NCBI RefSeq assembly: GCF_964204645.1
Contig: NC_134028.1
Location: 16,607,263-16,671,262, forward strand
Length of the DNA: 64,000 bases
Reading direction: 5' to 3'
Origin: Tubulanus polymorphus
Lineage: Eukaryota > Nemertea > Palaeonemertea > Tubulaniformes > Tubulanidae
Part shown: piece by piece, positions 11,474 through 22,603 of the stretch
Numbering within the stretch: position 1 is the first letter of the stretch
Layout of the letters: each line of letters opens with the position of its first letter
Notes under the pieces: model-generated
What the model was told of the DNA's origin: nothing
What the model saw: the letters and a program-made list of their open reading frames with translations, nothing else
Databases searched by the model: none
Translations under genes and position numbers: made by a program

Positions 11474-11508
11474 CTGACGATGACCTCTAAAGTGAGATCG
11501 AAACGTCG
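11474..11508 (+). ncRNA. Hammerhead-ribozyme-like motif (weak)
   Basis: CTGACGA is followed about 20 bases later by GAAACGTC; this is the order of the conserved hammerhead core (CUGANGA, stem II, GAAA, then a short stem III ending in GUC). A small hairpin can form between them (CTC with GAG, GAT with ATC). Similar strings are found in the ends of Penelope-like elements. Stem pairing is imperfect, so activity is uncertain. Confidence 0.3.
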
Positions 11509-11639
11509 AGTCTTTTCAATTTTTTGAATAAATTCTCGATTTGATTTTTAACTTTTAATCTAGGGGTTTTATCTTTCCAACGTTTGTGAATCTCCAGGCA
11601 GCTGCTTATTTTGAAGATTGCCAAATACATTGTAGGTCA

Positions 11640-11745
11640 CGAGTTCGATCTGCCTAATGAGTTTAGTATTAATAATATGAAGACTAGATTCTCTCACGCA
11701 AGGTCGTGTGTGCTAGCGTAGCGCTCTAAGCAATCGGCCACAAGG
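11640..11745 (-). repeat. tRNA-derived SINE relic (possible)
   Basis: On the minus strand GTGGCCGATTGCTTAGAGCG resembles the A box of a Leu/Ser-type tRNA, and GATCGAACTC about 80 bases downstream resembles a B box. The spacing is longer than in a true tRNA gene and no cloverleaf closes, so this is at most a SINE head. Confidence 0.3.
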
Positions 11746-12829
11746 CAACTGCCAACGTCGCAACTTTTCTACTAATTATTGCCTTAACCTAACCTTCCCT
11801 ATTTTAATGGATCACCTATCCCTAATCCCCTGGACCCTCTAAATCTAACCCCTGGACCCTCTAGGTACTGTAACTGCGATTCAAAAAGCCGTCATCTTGT
11901 ATCGACGATCCGACTACGATCTAAAACTATTTTCGGTTATTTAAGATTAATACCGCCAATTTGCAACAATGCTAGATGTGTACTCAACTTTGAAGTTCGT
12001 TAATATTTTCGCAAAATTCAAACATTTCAGGAACTGTGCGCATAAACGCCCCCTCCAAGTTAACTTAAAAATGTGAAGATATCTGGCCTAGTTTTCATTC
12101 TATGGCTTCGTAACTGCAGCATGCCCATTGTCATTCGTAGTTTCGGCGTTGTTTTCTATGCGTGTATTTCAGTATATGCGAGTTATTTTTCATTTTTACT
12201 ATATGCCTCCACGGAAAATGGTTTTAATGGTTATTATCATGTTTGAATTTTACGTCATTTATGCAGTATGGACGTCTTGAATTCCATATTTAGTTATTCG
12301 AGTCCGATTTTGAACTAGTGCGTACGGATACATTAGGAATAGTAAGTGATTGACAAGTAAGCCACACCATGTTTAACTGCGACGGTCGTTGGTTGTGTCG
12401 TGGATTACTCTTATTGTATCCGAAAGAAGTCTCAGGTGAGTGTCAGCAATTGGTGTGTATTGTTTATTCCTCATGAATGTACGGAGGGCCTCTAAATTGT
12501 GTGAATAAAGTCCTACTAAAGTGCGAAAGGATTGCGCAATAAAATCACCTTTATCTTGAATCATGTTATATTGCCTTAATTTGAATGAATTATTCCTCTT
12601 ATTAACTGATTTTACATTATACTATTATACTACCTACGGAATATTTCCCATGTCATTATACCATTATATAAAATTACCGAATTAAAGCAACAAATAGTAC
12701 AAATACTCACCGAGTATGCCAATAATTTTAATATTTCCCCATCGACCATGTTGTAATATCTTAACGTGATTCAAAAAATTTTAAAATTAATACATGAAAC
12801 GATGAATACTGATACTTAAACCCGAAAAG
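11746..12829. other. Non-coding, nothing recognised
   Basis: No family match on either strand. A 63-codon frame at 12373-12564 (minus) has an ordinary amino-acid composition but no recognised relative and no supporting neighbours. The segment near 12570-12830 is AT-rich. Confidence 0.35.
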
Positions 12830-14702
12830 TTACCGATTCACATTCCCGATTTTCAACTTCCCTTTGACGATTTCACCAACGCTTCAGCGCAACCGTTCTT
12901 CTGCGATATTCCTTGCGGTCCTAACGGTGTAATGAACTGCCCCAAGATTTCAAGATTTGCGCACCAGACACGAATTTACTTCTGTGCAGCTACTAGTTGT
13001 GACCCGTTGTCACTCAACGTCGATTCTGGCTTTCCTCTTACGGATAGGAAACGTGGAAATATTTGAATAAATTCCTGTGGCGAGTAATCCAGCACGATAT
13101 CGCAATACACTGTCGCAAGACAGGTGAAAATAACGAACGTTCCGCTGCAACTCCAGGATGGCCATATCGATGCTGATGATCCACGATAAGTTTCGATATG
13201 AAATGATCCTTTGGTAATATAACGGGATTTCTGATCATATGCTACATCGGTGTTTCCAAGTCGACCTCCCACTCGGATAATCCCTGCAGAATCTAGAAAC
13301 GGCGATAATTTTCTAAATTCCACTTAATATTCCCGATTTCGGAATTCGGTTTGTGCCAATTTCACGATTGTGCTTTTTGGCGCACTTCAATTCGGCTGCA
13401 GTAACTTCTCCTGTTTGAATTTGTTCTTTCTTATTCCGAACTCTCGACTGCAAATTGTTCCCAAATCGAAGGATCATTGCAACGAGGCGCATTAGACGAT
13501 TCAACATGCTAACTTTCTGCAGCGCGTTTATCTCTAATCTCGGTTTTGTGACCATTACGTTTACCCTGGTTTTTGTTCGGAATAATTCATTTCGGTTATT
13601 TCGGTAGGATACGACACTGGCCAAACATCTTTCGGTTGATGCGGAAATTCTGGTCCACTTACCCAGCGAACATCTAAATCGGATTCATTGATTCCACGGC
13701 TAATAAATCGGTCAAATTCTCAGTTGACGGACATTGGCTGTAATAACTGCGCTCCGTCTTATACAGAATTTCTCCGACCCTATTCGCAACAAATGTTTAA
13801 ATACACGCGAATCATTTTGAATCCACTTGTAGGGAATCATCGAATCGGTGAAAATGTGAACATTCTTGATCTCGAGTCTCGATTCAATCTTGATAGTCTC
13901 AAATTCTACAGCCCAATACCATTGATTGTAGTCCTTTTCGTGGAAGACTTATCGCACGAAAAGGCACAATCCTCGAATTTGCCAACGCAAACTTTATCTC
14001 CATACTTCCGTCTCCACATATCCAACGTAAATATGCAATGCTCCCGAAAGCGACATCTGATGCATCGCAGAAAATGACACAGTCTGGATCTGACACAGCA
14101 TTTGCTGGAGTCAGACGTCGATCAAATTTCCGTGTTTCTAGCTTACCAATTTCCTCGATCCATCTTAGCCATTTGTCTTGCATCTTCTCTGGTATCGGTT
14201 GATCCCAACAATATTTTCCCGCCATAATTCCAGCGATCCAATTTTCCATTTTAACAATGACAGGCGTACCAAACCCGAATATATAATAAATTCCTGATAT
14301 AATCGCTGTTATACATCGTTTCGTAAGAGGTAGTGTGACGCTGGACGGTATGGACATATGAATGGAATCTTATCCTCGTCTCGATACCAGATGACTCCGA
14401 GCACTTTCTCAACGTTGTCTTCCTCCTCCCGGCCCGATAATCGTGCATTCGAGTACCAATGTTTGATCTGGAAATGTCCCGATTCCAAAATTTGATCGAT
14501 TATAAATATGCATCTTCCTAATCGAAAACGGTATGCACACTATCTCCGATGTCATCCATGTACCGACATTGTTTAATCGTTGCGACGGCTTCTGTGGATA
14601 TTGTGAATCATATTGATCTGCAGTCATATCCATGGCTTTTTTGCGAGAGCGGGTGACGATACATCTCCAAATGTTAAGACCATCTTTAGCGTAAATATCT
14701 GG
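12830..14702 (-). pseudogene. BEL/Pao retroelement, RT C-half to integrase
   Basis: Reading from high to low coordinates, the pieces follow BEL/Pao order. FGDVSSP, then the RT active site YMDD at 14551-14562 (followed by IGDSV), then the helical connection with WDQPIP, then RNase H (CDASDVAFGSIAYLR, near 14090), then the integrase zinc region (HRYGHPGVAAERS, near 13180), then the integrase core (LSDNGSQLVAA, near 13010), and finally NGCAEALVKSSKGKL near 12880, which holds the last catalytic Glu. Several frame changes and stops show it is dead. It is cut at 14702, and its missing N-terminal half lies at 28783-29683. Confidence 0.8.
14695..14702. repeat. Putative target-site duplication, left
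   Basis: ATATCTGG here is repeated at 28775-28782. Each copy is the first or last part of the two BEL/Pao halves, which become continuous in gene order if one copy and the DNA between them are removed. Confidence 0.55.
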
Positions 14703-14723
14703 TGTAATGTGTGTATATATAGT

Positions 14724-15090
14724 TTAAACACATTATTATTCGAAAATGGAATTATTAAATTCGTGGAATCAGTTGTAAAGCTGAAAAAAAAGAAATACGG
14801 TTATGATTGGGTCAGGATAAAGACAAAGCGATAAGTAACCTGGCAGACTAGGTTGAGGCAAATGTATGATTCATCAGTGGAACACTGACCGAGGCTACAA
14901 TATTGTAACCTAGGTCGGTTGACTCGCGCGAATTTATCTGCATACACTGACCGAGGCTACAATATCGTAACCTAGGTCGGTTGTCTTGCGCGGATTTATC
15001 TGCATACACTGACCGAGGCTACAATATTGTAACCTAGGTCGGTTGACTTGCGCAGATTTATCTACCTAGGTCGGTTTACTGCATTATATT
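14724..15090 (+). repeat. Left arm of 13-kb-spaced inverted repeat
   Basis: Starts AAACACATTATTATTCG and continues for about 100 bp matching, inverted, 28050-28137. It then has three tandem units of about 65 bp, each holding the near-palindrome ACCGAGGCTACAATATTGTAACCTAGGT. The same palindromic unit occurs twice, inverted, at 27875-27980. The arms bracket element 1 and its flanks. Confidence 0.75.
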
Positions 15091-16042
15091 TGCAGTTTTT
15101 ACAAATCCAAGATTAAGATCAGTCAGTTAACTTGATCAGTTTTTGAAGTTATTGCTGGTCCGATATCAGTCGGTTGATTTGTAATTTTGACTAACGAGGA
15201 ATCCAAAAGTGTTTCAGTCAAACGTCTCCTATCATTGAGGTCTCCTATCATCGTACACATTCCGAATTAAGGGTTTAAAAGAAGTTTAAGTGCGAGCCTT
15301 ATACTTATATTGCGCAATTGCCATGATTGATACGAAAACGTTTCTAGAATCGGATGACAATTTATATAGAATTGGAGTCAGATGTGCATTGTTTTGGGGG
15401 TGTTCCGAACATCGCTGAATCACTGAATCGTTGATTATTATATTAATTTCGCTGATTTGAATTTACGCTGAATCCATGCACATTTTACATATTCTAAAGA
15501 AAATGTTTCATTTGACCGATTCATTGATAAATTTCATTACATATATTCCATAAAAATTCAGTTGGATTACGGTAACGAATGTATTTTGCGGAGAGTGGTA
15601 ACGGCTTTCGGCTTACGTCATTGGTACTTCGATGTAGTTTCACGGCTTTAATAGTGATTCGCCCTGGGGACCCGAGTTTCAGATGACAGGAAAATATACA
15701 AAAAATCGTGACGATTGTAAATTGAGGCAACGATTGAAATGAAATCATTTGACTGCTGGATGTAATCACAAATAACAAATAAAGGCTGAAATTTCAGTTT
15801 CACATGCTTTCCTACTTTGTTGAGTAAATTGTTTGTATAGGTTATCAAAAGCCCAGCAGCAGCTATCAGTCAACAGGTGAATTACACTGGCTAACGAGAC
15901 AGTGATTGATGAACGAATAAACAAACTGCACTGACCACCAAAAATAATGACCTCTTAATAGTAATAAACTTAGCAACTCAAAACTCTATTTGAAGATGCC
16001 AATGAAATAAAATGCCAATGAATCGCTGAATTTTATGGTACT
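15091..16042. other. Spacer between inverted repeat and element 1
   Basis: No protein family recognised. Fragments of the CAGTCGGTTGA-type string near 15170 echo the adjacent repeat units. The remainder is moderately AT-rich with only short chance frames. Confidence 0.4.
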
Positions 16043-16088
16043 AGTAATTGGTAAAGTAGGCTTTCATACCAGAGGTCGAGCGGTCGAG
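16043..16088 (+). repeat. Terminal repeat of element 1 (polB side)
   Basis: Starts AGTAAT and ends GGTCGAGCGGTCGAG. It aligns with the outer 46 bp of the palindromes at 34238 and 47296, which lie at the integrase side of elements 2 and 3. It therefore behaves as a terminal inverted repeat. AG at the outer end agrees with what is known of Polinton termini. Confidence 0.7.
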
Positions 16089-16127
16089 ACACCACTCATC
16101 ACCACAAGTAATTTTTTTTCCTAATAA

Positions 16128-19100
16128 ATGGGGGAGAATGAACACCAGCCAGAAAACAATAATGTTAATAAAAATCAATATTATTGCCAATATTGTAAAA
16201 AATACATCGATAAATCCCAAAAATCACGACATGAAAAAACTGCAAATCATATAAAAAATGTAATAGATTTTGAAACTCCAGAAAATTCCAATGAAAGAAA
16301 AGAAAGATTAGAAAATATGAATGTGGATGAAATAAAATGTGAAGTTTGTAATGAATTTATAGTAAAAAGGAATTATAATAGACATCTCGAATCACAAAAA
16401 CACCGCCAAAATTTGAGTAATAATGTTTTAGGAAAAGATTATTTTGATGATAAACCTCAAAAAGTAAAAAAACCAACTTCAAAAACTAAATCCATTTCAA
16501 ATAAACCTTACATGGAAAATGTTAGAAATTATATTGATTCACTAGAAATAAAAGATACAATTGAAATTTTAGAAACATTACATAGTAAAATTGGTCCTGC
16601 AGCTATTATATTTAGATTTTTTAAAGGTACAACAATAGAAGATTATATTAAATTTAATGAAATAATAGAAAAAATACTAGATTTGATAACAGATGTTGAA
16701 TATCCAAAAATTAGTATCTCTGGGAAAGTAAGTTTTATAAAGTCAGAAGAAAAAATGGATTATAATATTCAAACACACCCTGAAGAAATAATTTCAAAAA
16801 CACAAATAAAAGAGAACTTAGAAAAAATATTTAATGAATTTAAACGTCATATTGAAGAAAGATATTTTGAGGGTTCTGGCTTAACATTGAATGAAATTAT
16901 ATATTTAGATTTAAATGTTTACAATACAAAAAGGAATAAAACATCAAAAAGTAATAAAATGTTTAAAAATGATTCAAACTTTACAACAGAAAAGGATATT
17001 AAAGCATCATCTTATATTAAATTACCATTTACAACAAAAGCAGTAATAAATGTTCAAAATGAAGATAGTAAATGTTTTCTATGGTCAATTATTAGTTGTT
17101 TACACCCTACAGAAGATATGACGCATAGTTTTAGAATAACAAATTACCGGAAATATGAAACATTATATAAAATTGATCAATATCCAGTAACTATAAAAAT
17201 GATTCCTAAAATAGAAAAAGTTAATAATTTAAAAATAAATGTATTTGAATTAATGCAATTACCAAAGACAAAAGGTGAAAATATTAAAGATTATACATTG
17301 GAAGCTTTATATTTAACAGAATATTATGATGATGAAAATGCTATAGATTTGTTATACTACAACAAAGATGAAAACTAAACTAACATTATATGTGGTTAAA
17401 ACAAATTGATTTATTCTTTAGAACAGAAAGTGATCACCATAATAAAATTTATCTACGTAGAAAATGTTTATCTAAATTTATGACTGAGAATACATTATTA
17501 AAACATAAAGAATTATGTGATAATAAAGATTTTTGAAAATTAATAATGCCAACAGAAAAAGATTATAAATTGAAATTTACTAATCATAAATTTAAGAATA
17601 TTGTTCCATTTGTAATTTATGGGGATTTTGAATCGTCGAATAAAGAATTAACTGATCAAGATAGAAAAGAAATATATAACAAAAAGCAATTATTAAAATC
17701 AATGGATAAAGGAAATGAATTAAATGAAGACACAATACAAGACCCACCAATTATAAATACAATTAAAAAAGTTCATCAAAGAGCTGCTGCTTATGGAATT
17801 TATATAAAATCAAATTATCCTGAATTATATGAAAGTCAATATATTTCTTTTAGAGGTGAAAATGTAGTTAATGATTTTTGTGATAAAATGATTGAATTAG
17901 AAAGTGATTTTGCAAAATTATTAAACAAAAATAAAAGAATAATTATGACAAAAGAAGATGAAATTGATTTTAATTATGCAACTCATTGTTGTTAATGTGA
18001 AAAACGTTTTTATTCATTTGATAAAAAAGTTAGAGATCATGATCATTTAAATTCAAAATATCGTGGAGCTGCTCATGAAGATTGCAATTTACAAGCTAAG
18101 AAAGTTAATTTCGTACCAATATTATTTCATAATTTATCAGGCTATGATACCCATCTATTTATAAAACAATTATCGGGAAAATTGGGAGCAATTAATCAAG
18201 AAATAGAAGAATATAATGCTATGAATGGTGTAAATGTAAGAAAATATGATTTTAAACTATTAGCTAAAACATCTGAAAATTATATTTCATTTCAATTTGG
18301 TTGCACAATGAACAAGATTTTAAATTATTGAGATATAAAGGCGCAATTCCTTATTCATTTTATAAAACACACAATGATTTTAATGTAACAGAATTATTAA
18401 AAGATCAATTTTATGATCAATTAAAAGAGGAGTATGTGAAAGACGAATTGTTTAATAGAACATTAAATATTTGGAACCATTTAAAGATGAAAAATCATGG
18501 CGAATTAGTTGATTTATATTTAAAATCAGATGTTATGATATTGACTGACATATTTGAAAAATTTAGAGAAGTTAATTTGAATCATTTTAATGTTGATCCT
18601 TGTTATTGCTACTCTAGTCCTGGTTTAACCTGGCAATGTGGTTTAAAATATACAAATGTAGAATTAGATTTATTAAAAGAACCAGATATGGTTTTATTAT
18701 TTGAAAAATCAATTAGAGGTGGAATTAGTGGTGTTATGGGAGATAGATATTTTAAAGCAAATGATGAATATTAATTATTATATATTGACGCCAATAATTT
18801 ATATGGCTGGGCAATGATGCAACCTCAACCATATAAAAATTTTATATTAACAGAAGTTGAAAATGATGATAAAACTAATTGGGAAAGCGCAATTATATGA
18901 GTTTAGAAGATGAAGCACCAATTGGTTATTTCTTTGTAGTTGATTTAGAATATCCTGAAAATATAAAGTTTAAAACAAGAAACCTTATTGCCCAGAACAT
19001 TTAACTGTAGATGATAGTTATTTAAGTGAATACCAGAAGAAAATAAAACCGAAAGATCATGTTTTTACAGAAAAATTAATACTTACTCAAAATAATAAAT

Positions 19101-21098
19101 ACAATTATATTGTTCATTATAGAATGTTAAAACTTTATCTAAAACAAGGAATGAAATTAAAGAAAGTACATAGATATATTGAATTTAATCAATCGAAGTG
19201 GTTAGAAAAATATATAGATTTCAATACTCAACAGAGAACCATATCAAAAACAGATTTTGAAAAAGATTTCTTCAAATTAATGAATAATAGTTTTTATGGT
19301 AAAACATGTGAAAATATTAGAAATAGAAATCATATTGAATAAGTAAATAATTCTGAACGATTAAGACATTTACAATCAAGTCCTAGACATTTAGGAAATA
19401 AAAGATTTGAAGATTATTTAACAGCAGTTAAATTAAAAAGAACGTCAATGAAATTTAATAAACCTATATTTATTGGTTCAACTGTTTTAGAAGTATCAAA
19501 ATTATTAATGTATGATTTTTATTATAATGTTTTACAACCACTTTTTGGGGAAAAGCATATTGAAATATTATTATTTTGATTCTGTTACAGCTGACACCCC
19601 AATATTATTAAAATGTAATGATAAAATATTGATAAGAAGAATTTCAGAAATAATTCCAAAACAAAATGAATGTTATATTTCATATGGTGAAAAAGAATTA
19701 ATACAAATAAATGGATTAATGGATGTTTGGACAAGAAATGGATGGAAAAAATTAAAGAATATTATTAGACATAAAACAAATAAGAAAATCTATAGAGTTA
19801 GAACTAACTTAGGATTTGTAGATGTTACAGAAGATCATAGTTTAATTAAACGAAATGGTGATGAAATAAAACCAATTGATATAAAAATTGGAGATGAATT
19901 ATTACATAAAAGATTTTTCCAAAGAATGAATCATATGTCATTCGATGAAATTATTGATAATATTTATAATATCGAACCCGAAACATTAGAAGAAAAAGAA
20001 TATTTTATCAAAGGATTTTTCATGGGTGATGGTTCAGCAGGTGTGTATAATTATGTTTGGGGTAATAAATATTGTTGGTATTTATGCAATCAAGACTTAA
20101 AATTATTAGAAAGAATTAAGAAATTCTGTGAAGAAGTTTATTCACATAAAACATTTAGAATCATGGATCATATGAAATCAACAGCAGTTTATAGAATACT
20201 TGTAAATAACCCTAAAGATTTTGCTATAAAATATAATGATGAATTCTATATTCATGCAATAGTGAAAAGTAATACTTCAACTAAAGAAAAGATAGTTCCA
20301 GATTATGTATTAAATGCAAAAAATAATTTAAGAAAATGGTTCTTCATTGGGTTCTATGCTGCAGATGGTTCAAAAAGTTCCAAAAACCGCAAAACGATAT
20401 CTTTAGCTCAAAAAGGAAAAGTTGCTATATCAGGATTGAATATATTATGCAATTCATTAGGTTTTAATATGAATATTGGATTGATTAAATCTAAACCAAA
20501 TTGCTTTAATTCAAGCCATGTAGAAAATGAGTTAACAGAAGAAGTTACAGATTTATTTGAAATATATAACCCAACAGATTATGTTTATGATTTATCAACT
20601 GAAGATGGTACATTTAACTGTGGATTTCCATTAATAGCCAAAAATACGGACGCCTACATACTAAAAATCAAGACAAATGACATAACAAAAGACTTAAAAA
20701 CATTAAAACATCATTTTGATTTTAGCAATTATCCCAAAGATCATGAACTATTTAGCAATGATAATAAAAAGATTCCTGGTAAGTTTAAAGATGAATTAGG
20801 GGGTGATGAAATGATTGAATTTGTTGGGATAAGAAGTAAAATGTATAGTTACAGAACAAAAGATCATGAAGCTAAAAAGTTAAAAGGAACAACAAAACAT
20901 GTGGTTGATAAACATATAGAATTTCAAGATTATATAAAGTGTTTATATAACTCATTGTAATGAAACACAAAATGAATTGTTTAAGATCAGAAGATCACGA
21001 GATGTACATTAATGAAGTTGAAAAAACTAGTTTAAATCCATTTGATGTTAAAAGACATTTCAGATGATGGTATAAAAACATTACCTTATGGCCATTAA
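16128..21098 (+). pseudogene. polB: Protein-primed DNA polymerase B, interrupted by an intein
   Basis: The first open piece (16128-17378, 416 residues) has two C2H2-like fingers (CQYCKKYIDKSQKSRH near residue 20; CEVCNEFIVKRNYNRH near 66) and the INVQNEDSKCFLW motif. A frameshift near 17375 and stops at about 17536 and 17995 follow. Later pieces hold Exo I (YGDFES), Exo II (NLSGYDTHLFIKQL), the YLKSDVMILTDIF exonuclease motif, motif A (DANNLYGW, 18787), motif B (NNSFYGKTCEN, 19285) and motif C, which is split by the intein at 19581. About 100 bp are missing near 18300 relative to element 3, and a one-base insertion lies just before motif C. The C-terminus is frameshifted. Function in a live copy: copying the linear element genome from a terminal protein. 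This copy cannot work. Confidence 0.85.
19581..20645 (+). CDS. Intein with LAGLIDADG homing endonuclease, at polB motif C
   Basis: Exactly 355 codons without a stop. Splicing block A is SVTADTPILL (Ser1 as nucleophile), block B is VTEDH (residues 82-86), blocks F and G are VYDLSTEDGTF and LIAKN, with terminal Asn355 and Thr as the +1 residue. The usual penultimate His is Lys. Two dodecapeptide motifs, KGFFMGDG (Asp150) and IGFYAADG (Asp262), mark a single-chain LAGLIDADG endonuclease. It sits between YFD and TDAYILK, that is inside the catalytic YFDTDS of PolB, the pol-c site used by archaeal and giant-virus inteins. Elements 2 and 3 have the site empty. Host polB is broken on both sides, yet the intein frame and about 105 codons after it are intact. 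Confidence 0.9.
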
Positions 21099-22081
21099 AA
21101 CAGAAAATCAATATCATCATACTCGAAATCACTATTGGCTTCTTCATTTTCATTTAATTGTTCTTGTATAATTTGTTTAGGTTCTTCCATTTCATTTTTC
21201 TCATTTAAATAACGTGTTATATTATTCCACATTTCATCTCGCTCTCTTTGTTTCTTTTTGTTTGTTAATTCATCAAATGGAATTATAATATCTATGTTTA
21301 AATAATTTACAATCTTATTTAAAAAGAATTCATAATTTATTGAATCTGTTATTCTATTTTCCAAATGATACATTAATATTTGTTTAGATATTTTTTTTTT
21401 ATTTTCCATATCTTCTTCTGTTAATTTAGGTTTTTCATAATAATCGTTAAATAATAAATACAAATACATTTTCTTTTGTTTTGTGTTAAATGTTGACTGA
21501 ATAATTGTTTTTATAATATCTATTTTAGTTATTTCACCATTTTTATTTTCTATTATTTTCATTTTTTCAAGCCATTGCATATATTCTGGTGTATGATCTT
21601 CTATAGAAAATATTTTAAAAATTTCATCTAGATAATTTAATTTTGGATCTATGAGAAAATTTCTAGTTTTTTCTTCACCCCATAAATTCTTTTGCCATCC
21701 ACAATCAACACAAAATAACACAGTACCTTCTTGTCTTAAGGTCGCATAACTACATTGTGGACATTTTCGTTTATAATTTATTGGTAATAGATCTTCATTA
21801 AGCTCCAGGAACCAGTTCCACAGTTGTGAGTTAGAGTTAACTCTCAGTTAAAGTCAGTTCATTTTCAATGTTTTAACCCAGGGTCAAATCTTAACTCAGA
21901 ACTGTGGAACTGGACCCTGGTATTTTCTTACGTTTTCTTTATGTTTTATTGTTCTATTATGTAGATTTGAATTACTTGTTGTAATAATCAATTTACAATA
22001 TTTACAATAATATGTTTTTCTTGTTAATTCATTATATTGTTTTTCTAACTTTTCAACTGTTTCTTTATTATCTGGTATCAT
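21095..22081 (-). pseudogene. Zinc-finger/zinc-ribbon protein split by a MITE
   Basis: Reading leftwards from 22081, about 54 residues with a C2H2-like finger (YYCKYCKLIITTSNSNLHNRTIKH) run into the foldback insert at 21805-21920. Beyond it the frame resumes with a zinc ribbon (CPQC, then CVDCGW about 20 residues later), a helical region rich in Lys/Glu/Ile and an acidic C-terminus. The last codon overlaps the end of polB in convergent orientation. The ribbon-plus-helical layout is reminiscent of VLTF3-like viral late transcription factors, but the match is too weak to name it. Elements 2 and 3 lack this gene and carry a 113-116-residue gene at the same place. Confidence 0.6.
21805..21920. 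mobile_element. Foldback MITE
   Basis: 116 bp with terminal inverted repeats: CCAGG-(3)-CAGTTCCACAGTTGTGAGTTA at the left pairs with TAACTCAGAACTGTGGAACTG-(5)-TGG at the right. It interrupts a coding frame that continues on both sides. A target duplication could not be fixed beyond two or three A/T bases. Confidence 0.8.
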
Positions 22082-22085
22082 TTTC

Positions 22086-22535
22086 TCATATTTTTATTTT
22101 TTCTAATAAACTATTTTTTCTTTCATTGAATTCAGTTTCAAATTTATTAGAAATTTTATCTATATGTACTTTACGAAATTGATGATTCTCCCTATCTTCT
22201 ATATTTTCAGCGTTATATTTTATTCGACATGGCTCACAGAAATGATCTTTTATATTATCCTTATCATAGAATAAGAAAGGTCTTTTCCAAATAATTTCAG
22301 GTTCAACTTCAACAGAATTACTATTACTTTCATTACTATCAACATTAGCCGTTGCGCCATTAATTTTACACTTCTCTGAATGTTTTTTAACATAATTTCT
22401 TGAGAATAATTTATTACATTTTGGACAGTTTAGTTTAGGGGGTTTATAATTTTCATCATGTTTTTTCATATGTCGAGCCATATTACTTTTTCTTAGAAGT
22501 TCACCACAAATTTCGCATGGTATCTTCTCATCCAT
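22086..22535 (-). CDS. C2H2 zinc-finger protein, 149 aa
   Basis: Finger 1 is CEICGELLRKSNMARHMKKH (residues 7-26), finger 2 CPKCNKLFSRNYVKKHSEKC, and a later CEPC...H pair may form a third site. The C-terminus is basic and helical. It was probably acquired by element 1 together with the neighbouring ribbon gene, since elements 2 and 3 lack it. A role in nucleic-acid binding is likely; the target is unknown. The start ATG is preceded by TAATAAATGG in the family's promoter style. Confidence 0.65.
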   Translation of the reverse strand: MDEKIPCEICGELLRKSNMARHMKKHDENYKPPKLNCPKCNKLFSRNYVKKHSEKCKINGATANVDSNESNSNSVEVEPEIIWKRPFLFYDKDNIKDHFCEPCRIKYNAENIEDRENHQFRKVHIDKISNKFETEFNERKNSLLEKIKI

Positions 22536-22603
22536 TTATTAAGGAAAAATTTTATTAAAATTAATTTTTAGTGATGAGCAGTAATTTTTTTATGTTATAA
22601 ATC

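Noticed and set aside
11640-11745. True tRNA gene
   Set aside because: A- and B-box-like words are present but too far apart, and no cloverleaf or acceptor stem closes.
12373-12564. Possible 63-aa protein on the minus strand
   Set aside because: No recognised family, no neighbours and no splice or promoter support; it lies beyond the integrase end of the BEL/Pao remnant.
14866-15070. Evenly spaced ~65-bp repeats resembling a CRISPR array
   Set aside because: Only three units, each unit itself repeated through its whole length with no unique spacers, in animal-type DNA.
16128-17378. Stand-alone zinc-finger protein
   Set aside because: Its C-terminal half has the INVQNEDSKCFLW motif of Polinton PolB, and the polymerase continues after a frameshift.
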